Shown: positions 29,776-40,403, numbered from the stretch's first letter. The stretch: DNA of 64,000 nt from Linnemannia hyalina (GCA_019671135.1 JAHRHY010000033.1:33989-97988), one strand, 5' to 3'. Translations and numbers: made by a program. Notes: generated from the sequence alone by a model not told the origin.

Positions 29776-30270
29776 GCGGCCCCTTCATGTGCAGAGGATA
29801 TAAAAAGGCATATAAAAAATATCCAAAGCCCAAGGAACGGAGTGTTTACTTCCATAACTGACATATCTCTTCATAGTGGGCAACAGAACACAGAATAAAA
29901 TAGCAATAGATAGCACATGTTTTTTTAAAATGTAATCTCTCCCCTGTATTTCGCCCCAAAGATACAGTTGAGAGTACAAGTGCTTTAGATGATGACATAC
30001 AAGAACTACTCTGGCGAATCTTGCAGTGAGGGTTACAGGTTAATAGTAGATGGACATATTCAAGAGTGTGGTGTGCGAAAAATAAGAAGACTTTGTTGTT
30101 TGGAGAATAGGTTGGTGTTTAGTAGGATAGTTGAACAAAAAATGTTACAATGGTTGTCTTATATGCTTGGTATCATATATACATTCTCATCCCATAGTTG
30201 CTATGGATATTGTCGAGATCTACAGAGATGTAACAAACACCATATGATAATTTGGACTTGAAAGGCCTCC
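29776..30270 (-). repeat. S repeat of copy 2 (mirror of S3)
   Basis: 495 bp from GCGGCCCCTTCATG to GACTTGAAAGGCCTCC, exact reverse complement of 31484-31978 as far as compared. Confidence 0.9.
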
Positions 30271-30651
30271 TAAAATTAAACATCACAATAATCACGAGGT
30301 CATCCAAAATGCGTTCATATCAAATATCATAACTGTGGTAATAACTACAGTTTGTCAGCTGTCGAATCGAATGCCGAATGTCAAATGTCGAATGTCGAAT
30401 ATTGTTGAGAAAGTGTAGCAATAACGCCATTAAAAACGTATCAGCTACCCTTTCTTTCCAACAACCAATGTTTGTTAAAGCCACTATGCTACTTTTTTAA
30501 AAAATCGGGATCCAACTTTTTTTTAAAACTACCACTACATCATCACCAGTATCACAAGTGCTATATTGGATATACATATAGGATATATCATGAAAAGGAG
30601 ATATTAGTAACCATCGCTAATTATATAAACACGAAAACAAATGCTCTACTA
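30271..30651. other. Palindrome spacer, left
   Basis: 381 bp without a gene between S and the hairpin. Holds a short tandem array of a ~10-bp unit GAATGTC(G/A)AAT at 30362-30402 and TTTTTTAAAAAA-type blocks near 30495 and 30520. Repeated inverted at 31103-31483. Confidence 0.6.
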
Positions 30652-31102
30652 GGAGGCCATCCATGTTCGGCTCCACCAACCATAGACTACAGTATAAAAA
30701 TATCTGTCAACACCTATTAAAACAGTGTGTTCCTTGAGAGTACAACAAATCTCATCAGCTTTTTCCTTCCACCAGTCTCCATTTTCTACATTCACCACCA
30801 CTACTTTGTAACATCATCTACTTTAGCTGAGAAAGCCTTGGACATGATCATCTCATATTGGATCCTAGATATTACAGATAGTAATTTCCTTTCCAATATG
30901 AGATGATCATGTCCAAGGCTTTCTCAGCTAAAGTAGATGATGTTACAAAGTAGTGGTGGTGAATGTAGAAAATGGAGACTGGTGGAAGGAAAAAGCTGAT
31001 GAGATTTGTTGTACTCTCAAGGAACACACTGTTTTAATAGGTGTTGACAGATATTTTTATACTGTAGTCTATGGTTGGTGGAGCCGAACATGGATGGCCT
31101 CC
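30652..31102. mobile_element. 451-bp hairpin element at palindrome centre
   Basis: Same as 1474-1924, with the identical 31-nt loop. Here the flanks (CTACTA left, TAGTAG right) are part of the surrounding palindrome, so no direct TSD can be claimed. The hairpin is the symmetry centre of copies 2 and 3. Confidence 0.85.
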
Positions 31103-31483
31103 TAGTAGAGCATTTGTTTTCGTGTTTATATAATTAGCGATGGTTACTAATATCTCCTTTTCATGATATATCCTATATGTATATCCAATATAGCACTTGT
31201 GATACTGGTGATGATGTAGTGGTAGTTTTAAAAAAAAGTTGGATCCCGATTTTTTAAAAAAGTAGCATAGTGGCTTTAACAAACATTGGTTGTTGGAAAG
31301 AAAGGGTAGCTGATACGTTTTTAATGGCGTTATTGCTACACTTTCTCAACAATATTCGACATTCGACATTTGACATTCGGCATTCGATTCGACAGCTGAC
31401 AAACTGTAGTTATTACCACAGTTATGATATTTGATATGAACGCATTTTGGATGACCTCGTGATTATTGTGATGTTTAATTTTA
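31103..31483. other. Palindrome spacer, right
   Basis: Inverted copy of 30271-30651; no gene. Confidence 0.6.
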
Positions 31484-31978
31484 GGAGGCCTTTCAAGTCC
31501 AAATTATCATATGGTGTTTGTTACATCTCTGTAGATCTCGACAATATCCATAGCAACTATGGGATGAGAATGTATATATGATACCAAGCATATAAGACAA
31601 CCATTGTAACATTTTTTGTTCAACTATCCTACTAAACACCAACCTATTCTCCAAACAACAAAGTCTTCTTATTTTTCGCACACCACACTCTTGAATATGT
31701 CCATCTACTATTAACCTGTAACCCTCACTGCAAGATTCGCCAGAGTAGTTCTTGTATGTCATCATCTAAAGCACTTGTACTCTCAACTGTATCTTTGGGG
31801 CGAAATACAGGGGAGAGATTACATTTTAAAAAAACATGTGCTATCTATTGCTATTTTATTCTGTGTTCTGTTGCCCACTATGAAGAGATATGTCAGTTAT
31901 GGAAGTAAACACTCCGTTCCTTGGGCTTTGGATATTTTTTATATGCCTTTTTATATCCTCTGCACATGAAGGGGCCGC
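31484..31978 (+). repeat. S3, left terminal direct repeat of copy 3
   Basis: 495 bp, GGAGGCCTTTCAAGTCC ... AAGGGGCCGC, followed by TACCG as after S1. Confidence 0.9.
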
Positions 31979-32049
31979 TACCGAAAAAAATATAAAAATA
32001 TATTTGTATTCTCAACTATGTGCTTGCTATATGATAGATACCATCCTAC

Positions 32050-33423
32050 ATGCTGTTGTGTATGCAGTTAAGTATAAGCCTTTTTAAAAAATTGTTATTG
32101 TTGGTTAACGTCATGACAATCCAATACATAAATATTATTATGGATCTAACAAAACACTTCCAACAACTGCTTGATGACCATTGGACTTTCCTCAACGCTG
32201 GATGGCCAACAATTACACCACGTAATAATCATCGTACTGTAAGCAAGGAAATTGGGTATATGCCAGAAATAAAAGAAACCCTAAATCGACGCCTTGGTCC
32301 TATTCCAGTGTACTTCTTTCTTGTTGACATCTGGCCAAAGGTTAAGTATCCTGGTCCATACAAAGAAGTGGAGAAAGGTCTTTTAATGCTCTATCATCTT
32401 GTCAAAGGACTGTCTATGGAAGCAATGGAACCACACATGCCAAAAATTAGTTTTCATGCAATGCACTCTGTGTTTTATAAGAAAGAATATACTTTGCACA
32501 ACAAGTACATCACCAACTGTATTGCAACAATGTTCTCCACAATTAAAATACGCCTTTTGTCTGCAAAGGAAAAGAATCCTCCATTATTTAAGCATGTTAC
32601 ATTGCATCTTGATGGTCATGATACAAGAGCAACATACAAAGGTGAGAGTAGTGCTGATATGTACTCTTACAAGCTGAAAAAGTCAGGATTACGCACACAG
32701 GTAGCAATGGATTGTAATGGCATGGCTTTATTTGTCTCCAAATCTGCATCTTGCAAGAACAATGCTGATGGAACAATGCTGCTAACGATGAAGTTGGACA
32801 AGAGAGTGCATGAGATGGATTGCATTGCTCTCGATGGAGGGTATCCACAGTTCTTAAGGAGGCTTATAGATGAGTCTGACACTCTTAGAATCCAAAATTT
32901 CGCTCATCCATACCGTAAACAGAAGAACAAGGAACTTACACAGGAAGAAGCGTTATACAATACCACCTTTGGTAGTTTCCGCTCGCAGATGGAATCTCTG
33001 TTTGCAGACCTTGGTTCCACATTTGAGAAACACAACAACCGTACTCCTGTGTTGGTGGATAAGAAACAAACATATAATTTGCAGTTGAAGTTATCTTTGT
33101 TACTCTTAAACATGAAAAAGATGGTTGCTTTGTTGAAGATTTCTGCAGAACCAATTCATACAGCTTGGCTTCGCGAAGGCTTCGAGTATCCGACGACAGA
33201 GAACGACGTTGAGCAACCAATGGGATATGTTGATGTTGGTGCGCTAGTGGAGGATGGAAATACCATGGCAGAACTCCAGAGCAAATTTCTTGGTATTAAA
33301 CTTCATGGTGATGTTAATGTTGATGAGGACACACCAATGGATCAAGCAGTAATAATGCAACCCGGCCTTTCCATTGAGCTTAGAAGTACGAATCGACAAA
33401 TGGATGTTAATGGTAATCTGTAG
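32050..33423 (+). CDS. HARBI1/DDE_Tnp_4-like transposase, copy 3
   Basis: 457 residues, mirror of copy 2 and about 95% like copy 1 by eye. Differences cluster at the N-terminal extension and the acidic tail (GDVNVDEDTPMDQAVIMQ here). Motifs HLDGHDTRA, IALDGGYPQFL and FGSFRSQMESLF are unchanged. A TTTTTAAAAAA block (32082-32092) lies at the position equivalent to copy 1. No lesion seen. Confidence 0.8.
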   Translation: MLLCMQLSISLFKKLLLLVNVMTIQYINIIMDLTKHFQQLLDDHWTFLNAGWPTITPRNNHRTVSKEIGYMPEIKETLNRRLGPIPVYFFLVDIWPKVKYPGPYKEVEKGLLMLYHLVKGLSMEAMEPHMPKISFHAMHSVFYKKEYTLHNKYITNCIATMFSTIKIRLLSAKEKNPPLFKHVTLHLDGHDTRATYKGESSADMYSYKLKKSGLRTQVAMDCNGMALFVSKSASCKNNADGTMLLTMKLDKRVHEMDCIALDGGYPQFLRRLIDESDTLRIQNFAHPYRKQKNKELTQEEALYNTTFGSFRSQMESLFADLGSTFEKHNNRTPVLVDKKQTYNLQLKLSLLLLNMKKMVALLKISAEPIHTAWLREGFEYPTTENDVEQPMGYVDVGALVEDGNTMAELQSKFLGIKLHGDVNVDEDTPMDQAVIMQPGLSIELRSTNRQMDVNGNL

Positions 33424-33835
33424 ACTTATTGCAGGTTTTTAAAAGAATAGACATACATGGCCTATTTAGTCAGCTTTAAGATACGGTATTAACTGCCAAG
33501 ACGCTAATATGCACCGGTATCTATTATTAAAAGCCATGGTATTATTGTAGTAGATCGGATGCTATTCTATGCTATTCTACAGTATTCCTTTTTATTTAAC
33601 AAAGAGGATAAACACATGTACAAACCTACGTCATAAAATAATACTACATTCTTAACCATTTTTAAACCCCGTCTTTAATGCCAAGCAGTCTTAATAAGCA
33701 AGATCTACGTCATACGAGGAACACTACATTATTAACCACATAGATGCCTTTTTAAAACTCTTTTGTTACTAAGCGCCAAGCAGTGCTAATAAGCAAGCGC
33801 TATTAATGTCCATTGTGGCAGTGTTCCTGAATTAG

Positions 33836-33843
33836 TATAAATA
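33836..33843 (+). promoter_or_regulatory. TATA box of copy 3 accessory gene
   Basis: TATAAATA followed by AAGGAGTCCACTTCCC, conserved with copy 1 (6599-6606), 212 bp before the ATG at 34055. Confidence 0.6.
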
Positions 33844-34054
33844 AAGGAGTCCACTTCCCTCTTGCTTAATCTTTATCTAGTAACCAACCAACAATTATCC
33901 ATATCTATACAACCATCCATACCTATACAACCATCTTTTATTGCAATTCTTTATATCAGTGTACTAAGCAGCTGCAATCTACCACACATAAACTGAAAAC
34001 TCATTCACACCCACCATACCACAAGTACAATCCATATTATTCATATCCAAAAAC

Positions 34055-36316
34055 ATGAAGTACGTTCAGCTTACAATCGAGCTCATCACCAAGGCCTTTG
34101 AGACATTCTCCTCTAAGAAGGGAGTGGAGTTTAACAAGAAAGATGCAAATAAGATCTTTAAGGCGCTCGATGAGGATGAGGAAGTAGAGAGATACTACTT
34201 TTGTGGTGCAAAGTGCACCAAGTCCAAGCGCAAATGCATGAAGGAAGTTGACGATGAAGGCATGCATTGTTATGTCCACGATCCTGCGCGCAAGTGTCAA
34301 GGCACAACTATTAAGGGTGCTAATTGTGGTAGTGTAGCCAAACTTGGTCAAACATACTGTGGACGTCATCAAGATCAAGATAGAGGTTATATAAAACGTA
34401 GTAACAACAACGCACCTGTCGACAAGCGTACTAAGTCTTCCAAGGCTTTAAAGAAGACACATACTTCTAAGTTTGTGTCTTCCGATGACGATATGACTTC
34501 CGAGGATGAAGAACCAAAGAAGCGAAAGAGAAACAAGCAGGAGTCATCGGATGAAGAGCCGTCCGATGATGATGATGAAGAAGATATAATTGCCGTCTCC
34601 TTTCCGTTGAGTCCAAAGGTAGTTGACATAACGTCCAAGAAAAATGTACCACTCGCTAATACATGTATATGGACGCGTTATGCAACTAATCCAGCTTTCC
34701 TGTATGCAAAAAGCTTTACTGTAAATGGCAAGTACATTATTAGGCTAAAGGAAAAGAATCTCTACATTGCATTGTGTCCACCTAAGCTCATGGGCAAGAA
34801 TCTCCCTGCGCCAGAAATATCTGAGAAAGAGGCACGCATATTGGCCAAGATGGGTCTTCAAGAGGCAACTTCAGCAGATGTAGAAAAAATAGAAGAGTCT
34901 TCTGCTGATGAGAATTCTGACGATGATACAGATGATGGTGATACGTCTGATAATGCTGACTCTGACGATGATTCCTCTAAAGATAAAGACTCTGATGATG
35001 GCAAGTCCAATAACAGACCTGATGTAGAATCTGGAGATGATACCTCTAAGGATAACCCTGATGAAAAACTATCTCATAAAAAGCCATCTAAGGATGATGA
35101 GAAGAAGACTTCTCGAAAGAAAAGGCATTCAGAGATGCCCAAAAATGCAGAGCCATCTTCTAATGTAGATGTTTCTAAGGATGAAAAAGATGAACACACA
35201 TTTGCACTGGCCACAACGGTGCGTAACATTAGATCAGAGAAAGACATACCACTTGCAAAGGATGGAGGATGGATGGTTCATCCTAATAACGACATGCTTG
35301 AGTATGCAACTAACTTTACGATGAAGGCTAAGTACATTGTCAAGCTATGTGGAAAGAATACATACGTTGGCCTGTTTACGCTTGATCATCTGCGTGGCGG
35401 TGGTGATGTTCCAGAGATGGATATCTTGGAACGCTCCATGCTTAGCAAGATGAAACTTCAAGAAATGTCTGATGAAGAGAGAAAGATGCTTTTCAACGAG
35501 GAGGTCGAAGTAGAAGAGGAACTACCAGTGGAAGGACCGACAGATATATCCAAGATGAAATGGAAAAGGTTTCACAAGCAGCAATTGGAGTATTCCAAGA
35601 ATGTACTTGTAAATGGAAAGCACATTCTCAAGATCCGCAAGCAAAACATTGTAGTTGGTTTGGTGACTGATGACCACATTGGTGCAGAGAATGTCGACTA
35701 TGATAATCTTAACCAAAAGGAAAAAGAAAAGATCTTTGCTATGGGCTTTAAGCCACAATGGTCTAAGGATAGGTCGACAGAGAAAGGTGAACCGGTAGAA
35801 AAAATAGATGATGAGGTGCAAGAGTCGAATATTAAGGAAACTTTAGATGAACTTGTAGAAAAAGTAGATGATGAGGTGCAAGAGTCGGATGTTAAGAAAA
35901 CTCTAGAAGATGGTGGACCTATGGAAAGCGAAAATGTGAATGCCTCAAGTGTTTACACTACAAAAGACCATCATGATTTTCTGAAGGCAATGGGAGAAGT
36001 ATATAGCAAAATAACAGCTATCGAAGAAGAACTCCGCGAGGAATACGTTTCGGCAGATGGTAATGCAGAAGAAAAAGAACTAATTTTTCACCTAGGTTTG
36101 TTGGAGAAAGATTATTCCAACTACGAAACATGGCACATGGATAAGTTTGGTTCCCGCGAACCACATTCCGATATATTATGTAAGTTCGCAAAAGAAGGAT
36201 CTCACAACAGAAAAACCATAGTGCAAAGTGTATTAGATAGTATTCAAGCCAAAGAGAAAAGTACGATGGAAGAAAAGAAGCCTCTTGAAGTAACATTTGA
36301 GACCGCAGAAGAGTAG
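34055..36316 (+). CDS. Acidic accessory protein, copy 3 (three repeat units, different C-terminus)
   Basis: 753 residues. Up to ~residue 565 it follows copy 1: N-terminal helix, Cys/His domain (FCGAKC, CYVHDPARKCQG, YCGRH), acidic linkers, repeat units at ~204-267, ~406-465 and ~503-565. It has an extra Lys/Arg stretch (EPKKRKRNKQESSDEEP, ~150-166) that could be a nuclear signal. The fourth unit and DDKDAE tract of copy 1 are absent. Instead there are two copies of an EKVDDEVQES-type segment (~585-615) and a ~120-residue helical, coiled-coil-like end (AIEEELREEYVSADG, LLEKDYSNYETWHMDKFG). Function unknown. The change of C-terminus while the N-terminus is kept suggests that the N-terminal part does the common job. 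Confidence 0.75.
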   Translation: MKYVQLTIELITKAFETFSSKKGVEFNKKDANKIFKALDEDEEVERYYFCGAKCTKSKRKCMKEVDDEGMHCYVHDPARKCQGTTIKGANCGSVAKLGQTYCGRHQDQDRGYIKRSNNNAPVDKRTKSSKALKKTHTSKFVSSDDDMTSEDEEPKKRKRNKQESSDEEPSDDDDEEDIIAVSFPLSPKVVDITSKKNVPLANTCIWTRYATNPAFLYAKSFTVNGKYIIRLKEKNLYIALCPPKLMGKNLPAPEISEKEARILAKMGLQEATSADVEKIEESSADENSDDDTDDGDTSDNADSDDDSSKDKDSDDGKSNNRPDVESGDDTSKDNPDEKLSHKKPSKDDEKKTSRKKRHSEMPKNAEPSSNVDVSKDEKDEHTFALATTVRNIRSEKDIPLAKDGGWMVHPNNDMLEYATNFTMKAKYIVKLCGKNTYVGLFTLDHLRGGGDVPEMDILERSMLSKMKLQEMSDEERKMLFNEEVEVEEELPVEGPTDISKMKWKRFHKQQLEYSKNVLVNGKHILKIRKQNIVVGLVTDDHIGAENVDYDNLNQKEKEKIFAMGFKPQWSKDRSTEKGEPVEKIDDEVQESNIKETLDELVEKVDDEVQESDVKKTLEDGGPMESENVNASSVYTTKDHHDFLKAMGEVYSKITAIEEELREEYVSADGNAEEKELIFHLGLLEKDYSNYETWHMDKFGSREPHSDILCKFAKEGSHNRKTIVQSVLDSIQAKEKSTMEEKKPLEVTFETAEE

Positions 36317-36789
36317 ATCAAGAATTTTAAAAACTGTAGATATACCACTTGCACAAATAAAGCTTTTATATATGGAATACACATGTAATATTATCCTCGT
36401 CCCTTCCAATGAGATTCACCAGATATATTACCCATCTTTTTAAAAACTTCCACCATCCTTTGCACAATTTACAATATTTCTTTCTTGATCACAGTGGTGT
36501 TTATCCACAATCTACTTATATTTAACATTACGAAAATTACAATAACTATATCTAATATGTTCTACAATGCATGCACTCTTTATGACATTTATTTTTTCAC
36601 CATTGGCATGTTTACCAACGATCTGTATAGGAGGCCGCATATCAACAAATATTATAACAATCGTAACTTCCTACAAAGTATGTTACATCAAACATTATAA
36701 AAACCACGATAACTTCATCTGAGACGTTCCACAATGCATGCACCCTCACCATTATTGCATTACCCATATTTTTTTAAAACATTCACCTA
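36317..36789 (+). other. Copy 3 right spacer
   Basis: No gene. Contains a diverged ~185-bp tandem duplication (TCTACAATGCATGCACTCT near 36560 and TCCACAATGCATGCACCCT near 36730), a TAGGAGGCCGC end-like motif at 36628, and TTTTTAAAA at 36439. Confidence 0.5.
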
Positions 36790-37284
36790 GGAGGCCTTTC
36801 AGGTCCAAGTTATCATATGGTGTTTGTTACATCTCTGTAGATCTCGACAATATCCATAGCGACTATGGGATGAGAATGTATATATGATACCAAGCATATA
36901 AGACAACCATTGTAACATTTTTTGTTCAACTATCCTACTAAACACCAACCTATTCTCCAAACAACAAAGTCTTCTTATTTTTCGCACACCACACTCTTGA
37001 ATATGTCCATCTACTATTAACCTGTAACCCTCACTGCAAGATTCGCCAGAGTAGTTCTTGTATGTCATCATCTAAAGCACTTGTACTCTCAACTGTATCT
37101 TTGGGGCGAAATACAGGGGAGAGATTACATTTTAAAAAAACATGTGCTATCTATTGCTATTTTATTCTGTGTTCTGTTGCCCACTATGAAGAGATATGTC
37201 AGTTATGGAAGTAAACACTCCGTTCCTTGGGCTTTGGATATTTTTTATATGCCTTTTTATATCCTCTGCACATGAAGGGGCCGC
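36790..37284 (+). repeat. S4, right terminal direct repeat of copy 3
   Basis: 495 bp; differs from S3 at three sites (CAGGTCC, AAGTT, AGCGAC). Its GGGGCCGC end is the junction with Gypsy-D gag. Confidence 0.9.
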
Positions 37285-38463
37285 AAAGAGCAGGAAATCG
37301 TACTCCATCCCCGGGATCGACCTCCCGAGTTGATGAAGGATGATGTCGTTATCGTCTTGGATTCCATTCACTCGTGCATGCCGAAGGATACGAGCGGAAT
37401 AACGGTTATACGTCTCGCCCATATTGCGTCCCATGTCTGCCATGTTCCGCATGTTCTCCAAACGTTCCTCTTTGGTGAGGCAGATGCTGAGGAATACCTT
37501 CTCCGCCATGTCCCAACCGATGTTTCCTTCGATGGCGGCGAATCGACGTTGTAGCTCTTGTTGATAATGGTCGTCGTTAGTGAGGACGATGAGATACCGA
37601 TGACACTCGTTTTCGAAGGTATCCATGCCGAGACGTGTTTTGAGATGGGTTGCGAAGCGCTCGAGAAAGACTCTGGTCTCATTGGTTTCATAGGCTGTGG
37701 CTGGATTCAACGAGAATCTGGGCATGTCGGGTGTTGGTTTGATGGCCGCTTGTTGGGTCATTGATGTTGCGACTACCGCCGTTGGGGTGTTGTTGGCAAT
37801 TGTTGCGGTCGCTGCTGTTGGCGTTAATATGGTGGAGTGTGCTGAGATGGTGGACCCTGGGTGCTTCTTTATCCTGAGCTCATACAGCGATGACTCCAGT
37901 TGCTTGATCAATTGTGCATTGTCTTTCTCCTTGTCTTTGTTGATAGCAATTTGTTGCTGATAGTGTTGGAGCAGGTGCTGAGGTGGTCGTCCTGCCAGAA
38001 GAGTCGACATGTACACAATCTGTTCGGATAGAGCGATGTTCTCCGCTTTGAGACTGGCTAGCGTGTTGGTTGCGACTTCGCGGAAGTTGGATGGTGGTGT
38101 GTCGGGATATAGATCGGTGGCACCAGTATCCGAGTCGACTTCCATTTCTTTGTCTCCTACATCGGAATCGTTATCCTCGGCGTTCTTGTCCTGCCATGTT
38201 GTTCCGACCGGTGCAAGTAATGCATCTGGCTCAGTGCCGCCAGCGGAAGAGTTGATCGACGTTGTCGGTTCCATGACTTCAGCGGTGGAAGATGTAGCTC
38301 CTTCCGTGATGGGGTCGTTAGGCGTTACAATAGTGCCGATGGCGATGGCTGCTGCTGTTGGTGCCATGATGGTGGTGGTTCGAGGTCGTTTGCCGTTGCT
38401 CTTTGCTATTTTTCCCATAGTTGATTCATTTCTGTTTTTTGAATGGGGTAGCATAATGAGCAA
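37285..38463 (-). pseudogene. Gypsy-D gag, N-terminal part
   Basis: Gag-like protein on the minus strand, cut at 37285 by S4. The real start is probably MGKIAKSNGKRP, 15 codons into the open frame. Ala/Thr-rich N-terminus, then a coiled-coil-like segment, then a core related to the Gypsy-B/C Gag (MPRFSLNPATAYETNETRVFL, CHRYLIVLTND, ending IPGMEYDFLLFA at the junction). The rest of the element, displaced by the insertion, is not in the window. The residues after LLFA in the open frame come from S4. Confidence 0.75.
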
Positions 38464-38731
38464 TTAGTCTTTTTTGATTCAAGATCACGTTATGACAATG
38501 ATCTTTCTTTTGTTCTTCCGATCTCTCTTGTTATAAATCTGGTCCGTTGGACTCTACTACACTATAATAGTTCGTGTGTTATTCAAGAGAGTGCTTTGGT
38601 TCCGTGTTATAGATACCGCGCTTGTTGATGGACGTTGTCCTTGGGCTTTGATGGATTGAGTGGTTTGGATGGATGGATGTAATGTGTGATACTTCGAATA
38701 AACGATACCCTTGAATCTTCACTTAAAAAAA
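38464..38731 (-). other. Gypsy-D 5' leader
   Basis: Non-coding stretch between the LTR and gag, read on the minus strand; no gene seen. Confidence 0.5.
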
Positions 38732-38879
38732 TGAAAAATATAGCGTACCTTGGAGTAAGTGAGAAAGAAGATGGGGGTTCGTTTATTACTAAGTCTAGGG
38801 TTTAAATACTAAGGGACACTGCCCTTAATTATCTCACTGAGTACGCTTCTTGATAATGTACAGTCACGAAAATGCGACA
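38732..38879 (-). repeat. 5' LTR of Gypsy-D
   Basis: 148 bp on the minus strand, TGTCGCATTTTCGTGAC ... TATATTTTTCA, like the other TGTCGCAT LTRs. Contains a small hairpin AAGGG-cagtgt-CCCTT. It abuts the subtilase exon at 38880. Confidence 0.7.
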
Positions 38880-39635
38880 GTCCAAACTTTGTCATGGAAT
38901 TCTCTGAGACTGATGAGCATGGTCATGGTAATGTAATAACATACGGTTGAAGAAGTGAGCTGCCATATTGATGTATTGTGCTTTGCTGACTTTTATACCA
39001 CGATCAATGTCTCATACTGTATTATCACAGGTACCCACATTGCAGCCATCATTGGAGGCAGGACATATGGCGTCGCCAAGCTTGTAACTATCGTCAGTAT
39101 CAAGGCTTTCAACACCAGAGGCAAAGGATCGAGCGATAACGTCATTAAGGCCCTCGAGTGGGTCGCTCAGGAAGCTGTGGGTGGACGTAGTGTGGTCAAC
39201 ATGTCCTTCAGGTGTCCTAGAAACAAGAGCATCGATAAGTTGGTTACGGATCTCTTCAACAACAACATCCTCTCAATTGTCGCCGCTGGGAACGATCGCA
39301 ATCAGAACATCAGCTACGCCTCTCCATCGGGTGCGCCATCTGCCTATACGGTCGCCGCCATTGATGACATGAATTCCTTTTTTGTGAACAACTCGAGGGG
39401 AGCAGGAATCAGAGTTTATGCTCCCGGAGTTCGAATCGCATCTGCCGGGATCAGACAACAGAATGTGCATGTAGCTTCAGGAACCTCTATGGCCGCTGCC
39501 CACGTTACCGGTGTTGCCGCCCTGTATCTAAGCACCAACGCGGGTCCGATGACCTCCCAACAACTCATTCAAATGCTTAATGCAAATGCCACCCAGATCC
39601 CAGGTATCTCTCGGGGCATCATCTTCAATCGATAA
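38880..39635 (+). pseudogene. Subtilisin-like serine protease (S8), 3' part
   Basis: Two exons of a host peptidase, probably secreted and of proteinase K type, cut off at its 5' side by Gypsy-D. Exon end 38880-38927 carries the His motif up to ETDEHGHG. A 103-bp intron (38928 GTAATG ... CACAG 39030) splits the Gly codon. The next exon (39031-39635) continues THIAAIIGG, then the oxyanion Asn region (VAAGNDRNQ) and the catalytic Ser motif (GTSMAAAHVTG), stop at 39633. The catalytic Asp, propeptide and signal peptide are missing. GTSMAAAH departs from the usual GTSMAxPH. A gene only if a promoter is supplied from elsewhere; most likely dead. Confidence 0.85.
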
Positions 39636-40403
39636 ATGATCAACTTTTGTCTCCTCGATTTCCCACATCACTCAATCCAAAACACTATAAACATCACAAA
39701 CCAATGCCAATGAGTTAGAGGACTAGCAATTAATACTGGTATGTTATTGGGTGTCAAGTGTGATCCCCTCTCTAAGTAGAAGGCTTTGTTGATACAAAAG
39801 GATCCCACGTGATTGAACAATCCGTCGACAGTTAAAACAGAGACCAATGAATCAGTCATTCACTCGTCATGTATCTTCTTTCTTCTACTCCATCTCTTTC
39901 TCCATGTCCTTATCCTTAATTCAAATACAAATTATAAGATTGTAAGTAACTTAGTACTTTTGTCCACCACGTTACTAGAACTGAGTAAAACAGAGAAGCC
40001 AGAGTACACCCGAAAATAGACGGGAATACGTACATTAGGACAACTGGCTTGTGCCAGCCAAGCGTTCATAGCGACGTTGCTTTTTGATCCTTCGATGTCG
40101 GCTCTTTCAATCCTTGCTTTATTAGCATTCGAGGTCGCGTTGTAATGCTTGTTCACTTGGACTAATTTTTATTTTATTTAAGGGTTTTGATTTTTACCCC
40201 AATCCATATCCGGATATGGTCTGTGCACAAGCGTGTGAAATAAGGGTCTGTGTCAGAAATATCATTACTTAAGGGGTTTACTTTTTCAAACTCCATACCT
40301 GAGCATGGTTTATGCGGTCTCTCATGAAATCTTTTTGTACTTAAGGGGTTTAACACATTAGATGCGAAACAATGAACCCACAGTCTCTTTGATGCGAGAT
40401 TTA
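39636..40403. other. Gap: 28S scrap and simple sequence
   Basis: No gene seen. Holds a 65-bp 28S rRNA fragment and short repeated phrases around TTAAGGGGTTT (40170-40350). Confidence 0.5.
40042..40106 (+). pseudogene. 28S rRNA fragment
   Basis: AACTGGCTTGTGCCAGCC ... GATGTCGGCTCTT matches the conserved 28S segment just after the peptidyl-transferase region. It begins at almost the same base as the larger copy at 48069. Confidence 0.85.

Larger units (their letters stand above)
13357..30270 (-). mobile_element. Two-gene DDE transposon, copy 2 (inverted, interrupted by Gypsy-A)
   Basis: Minus-strand copy: S (30270-29776), transposase (29704-28331), accessory gene from 27656, Gypsy-A insertion (27296-15214), then the rest of the accessory gene to 13478 and its 3' flank to 13357. 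The far S repeat is missing here, displaced by Gypsy-C. Inward of about 28390 it mirrors copy 3 base for base as far as I checked; outward of that point it resembles copy 1 (for example the doubled 37-bp stretch). It is therefore a chimera of two subfamilies. Confidence 0.8.
28391..33363. repeat. Giant near-perfect palindrome (~5 kb), centre 30877
   Basis: Coordinates on the two sides sum to 61754 throughout: transposase 29704/32050, S 30270/31484, hairpin 30652/31102. I found no mismatch between the arms from the centre to about 28391/33363; the first differences appear near the transposase stop (CCGGTC versus CCGGCC). The non-palindromic centre is the 31-nt loop 30862-30892. Beyond the limits the arms diverge into different subfamilies. 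Confidence 0.85.
31484..37284 (+). mobile_element. Two-gene DDE transposon, copy 3
   Basis: S3, transposase, accessory gene, 470-bp spacer, S4. Left flank TTA (31481-31483), right flank AAA (37285-37287), so no TSD fits copy 3 alone. This agrees with copies 2 and 3 having entered Gypsy-D gag as one inverted compound, or with later rearrangement. S3 and S4 differ at three positions, much less than S3 from S1. Confidence 0.8.

Noticed and set aside
30362..30402. CRISPR-like short repeats
   Set aside because: A 10-bp tandem array without spacers, in a eukaryotic context; no cas genes.
28391..33363. Palindrome as a pure assembly artefact
   Set aside because: Not excluded, but outer arms carry different subfamilies and different flanks, which a simple fold-back read would not give.
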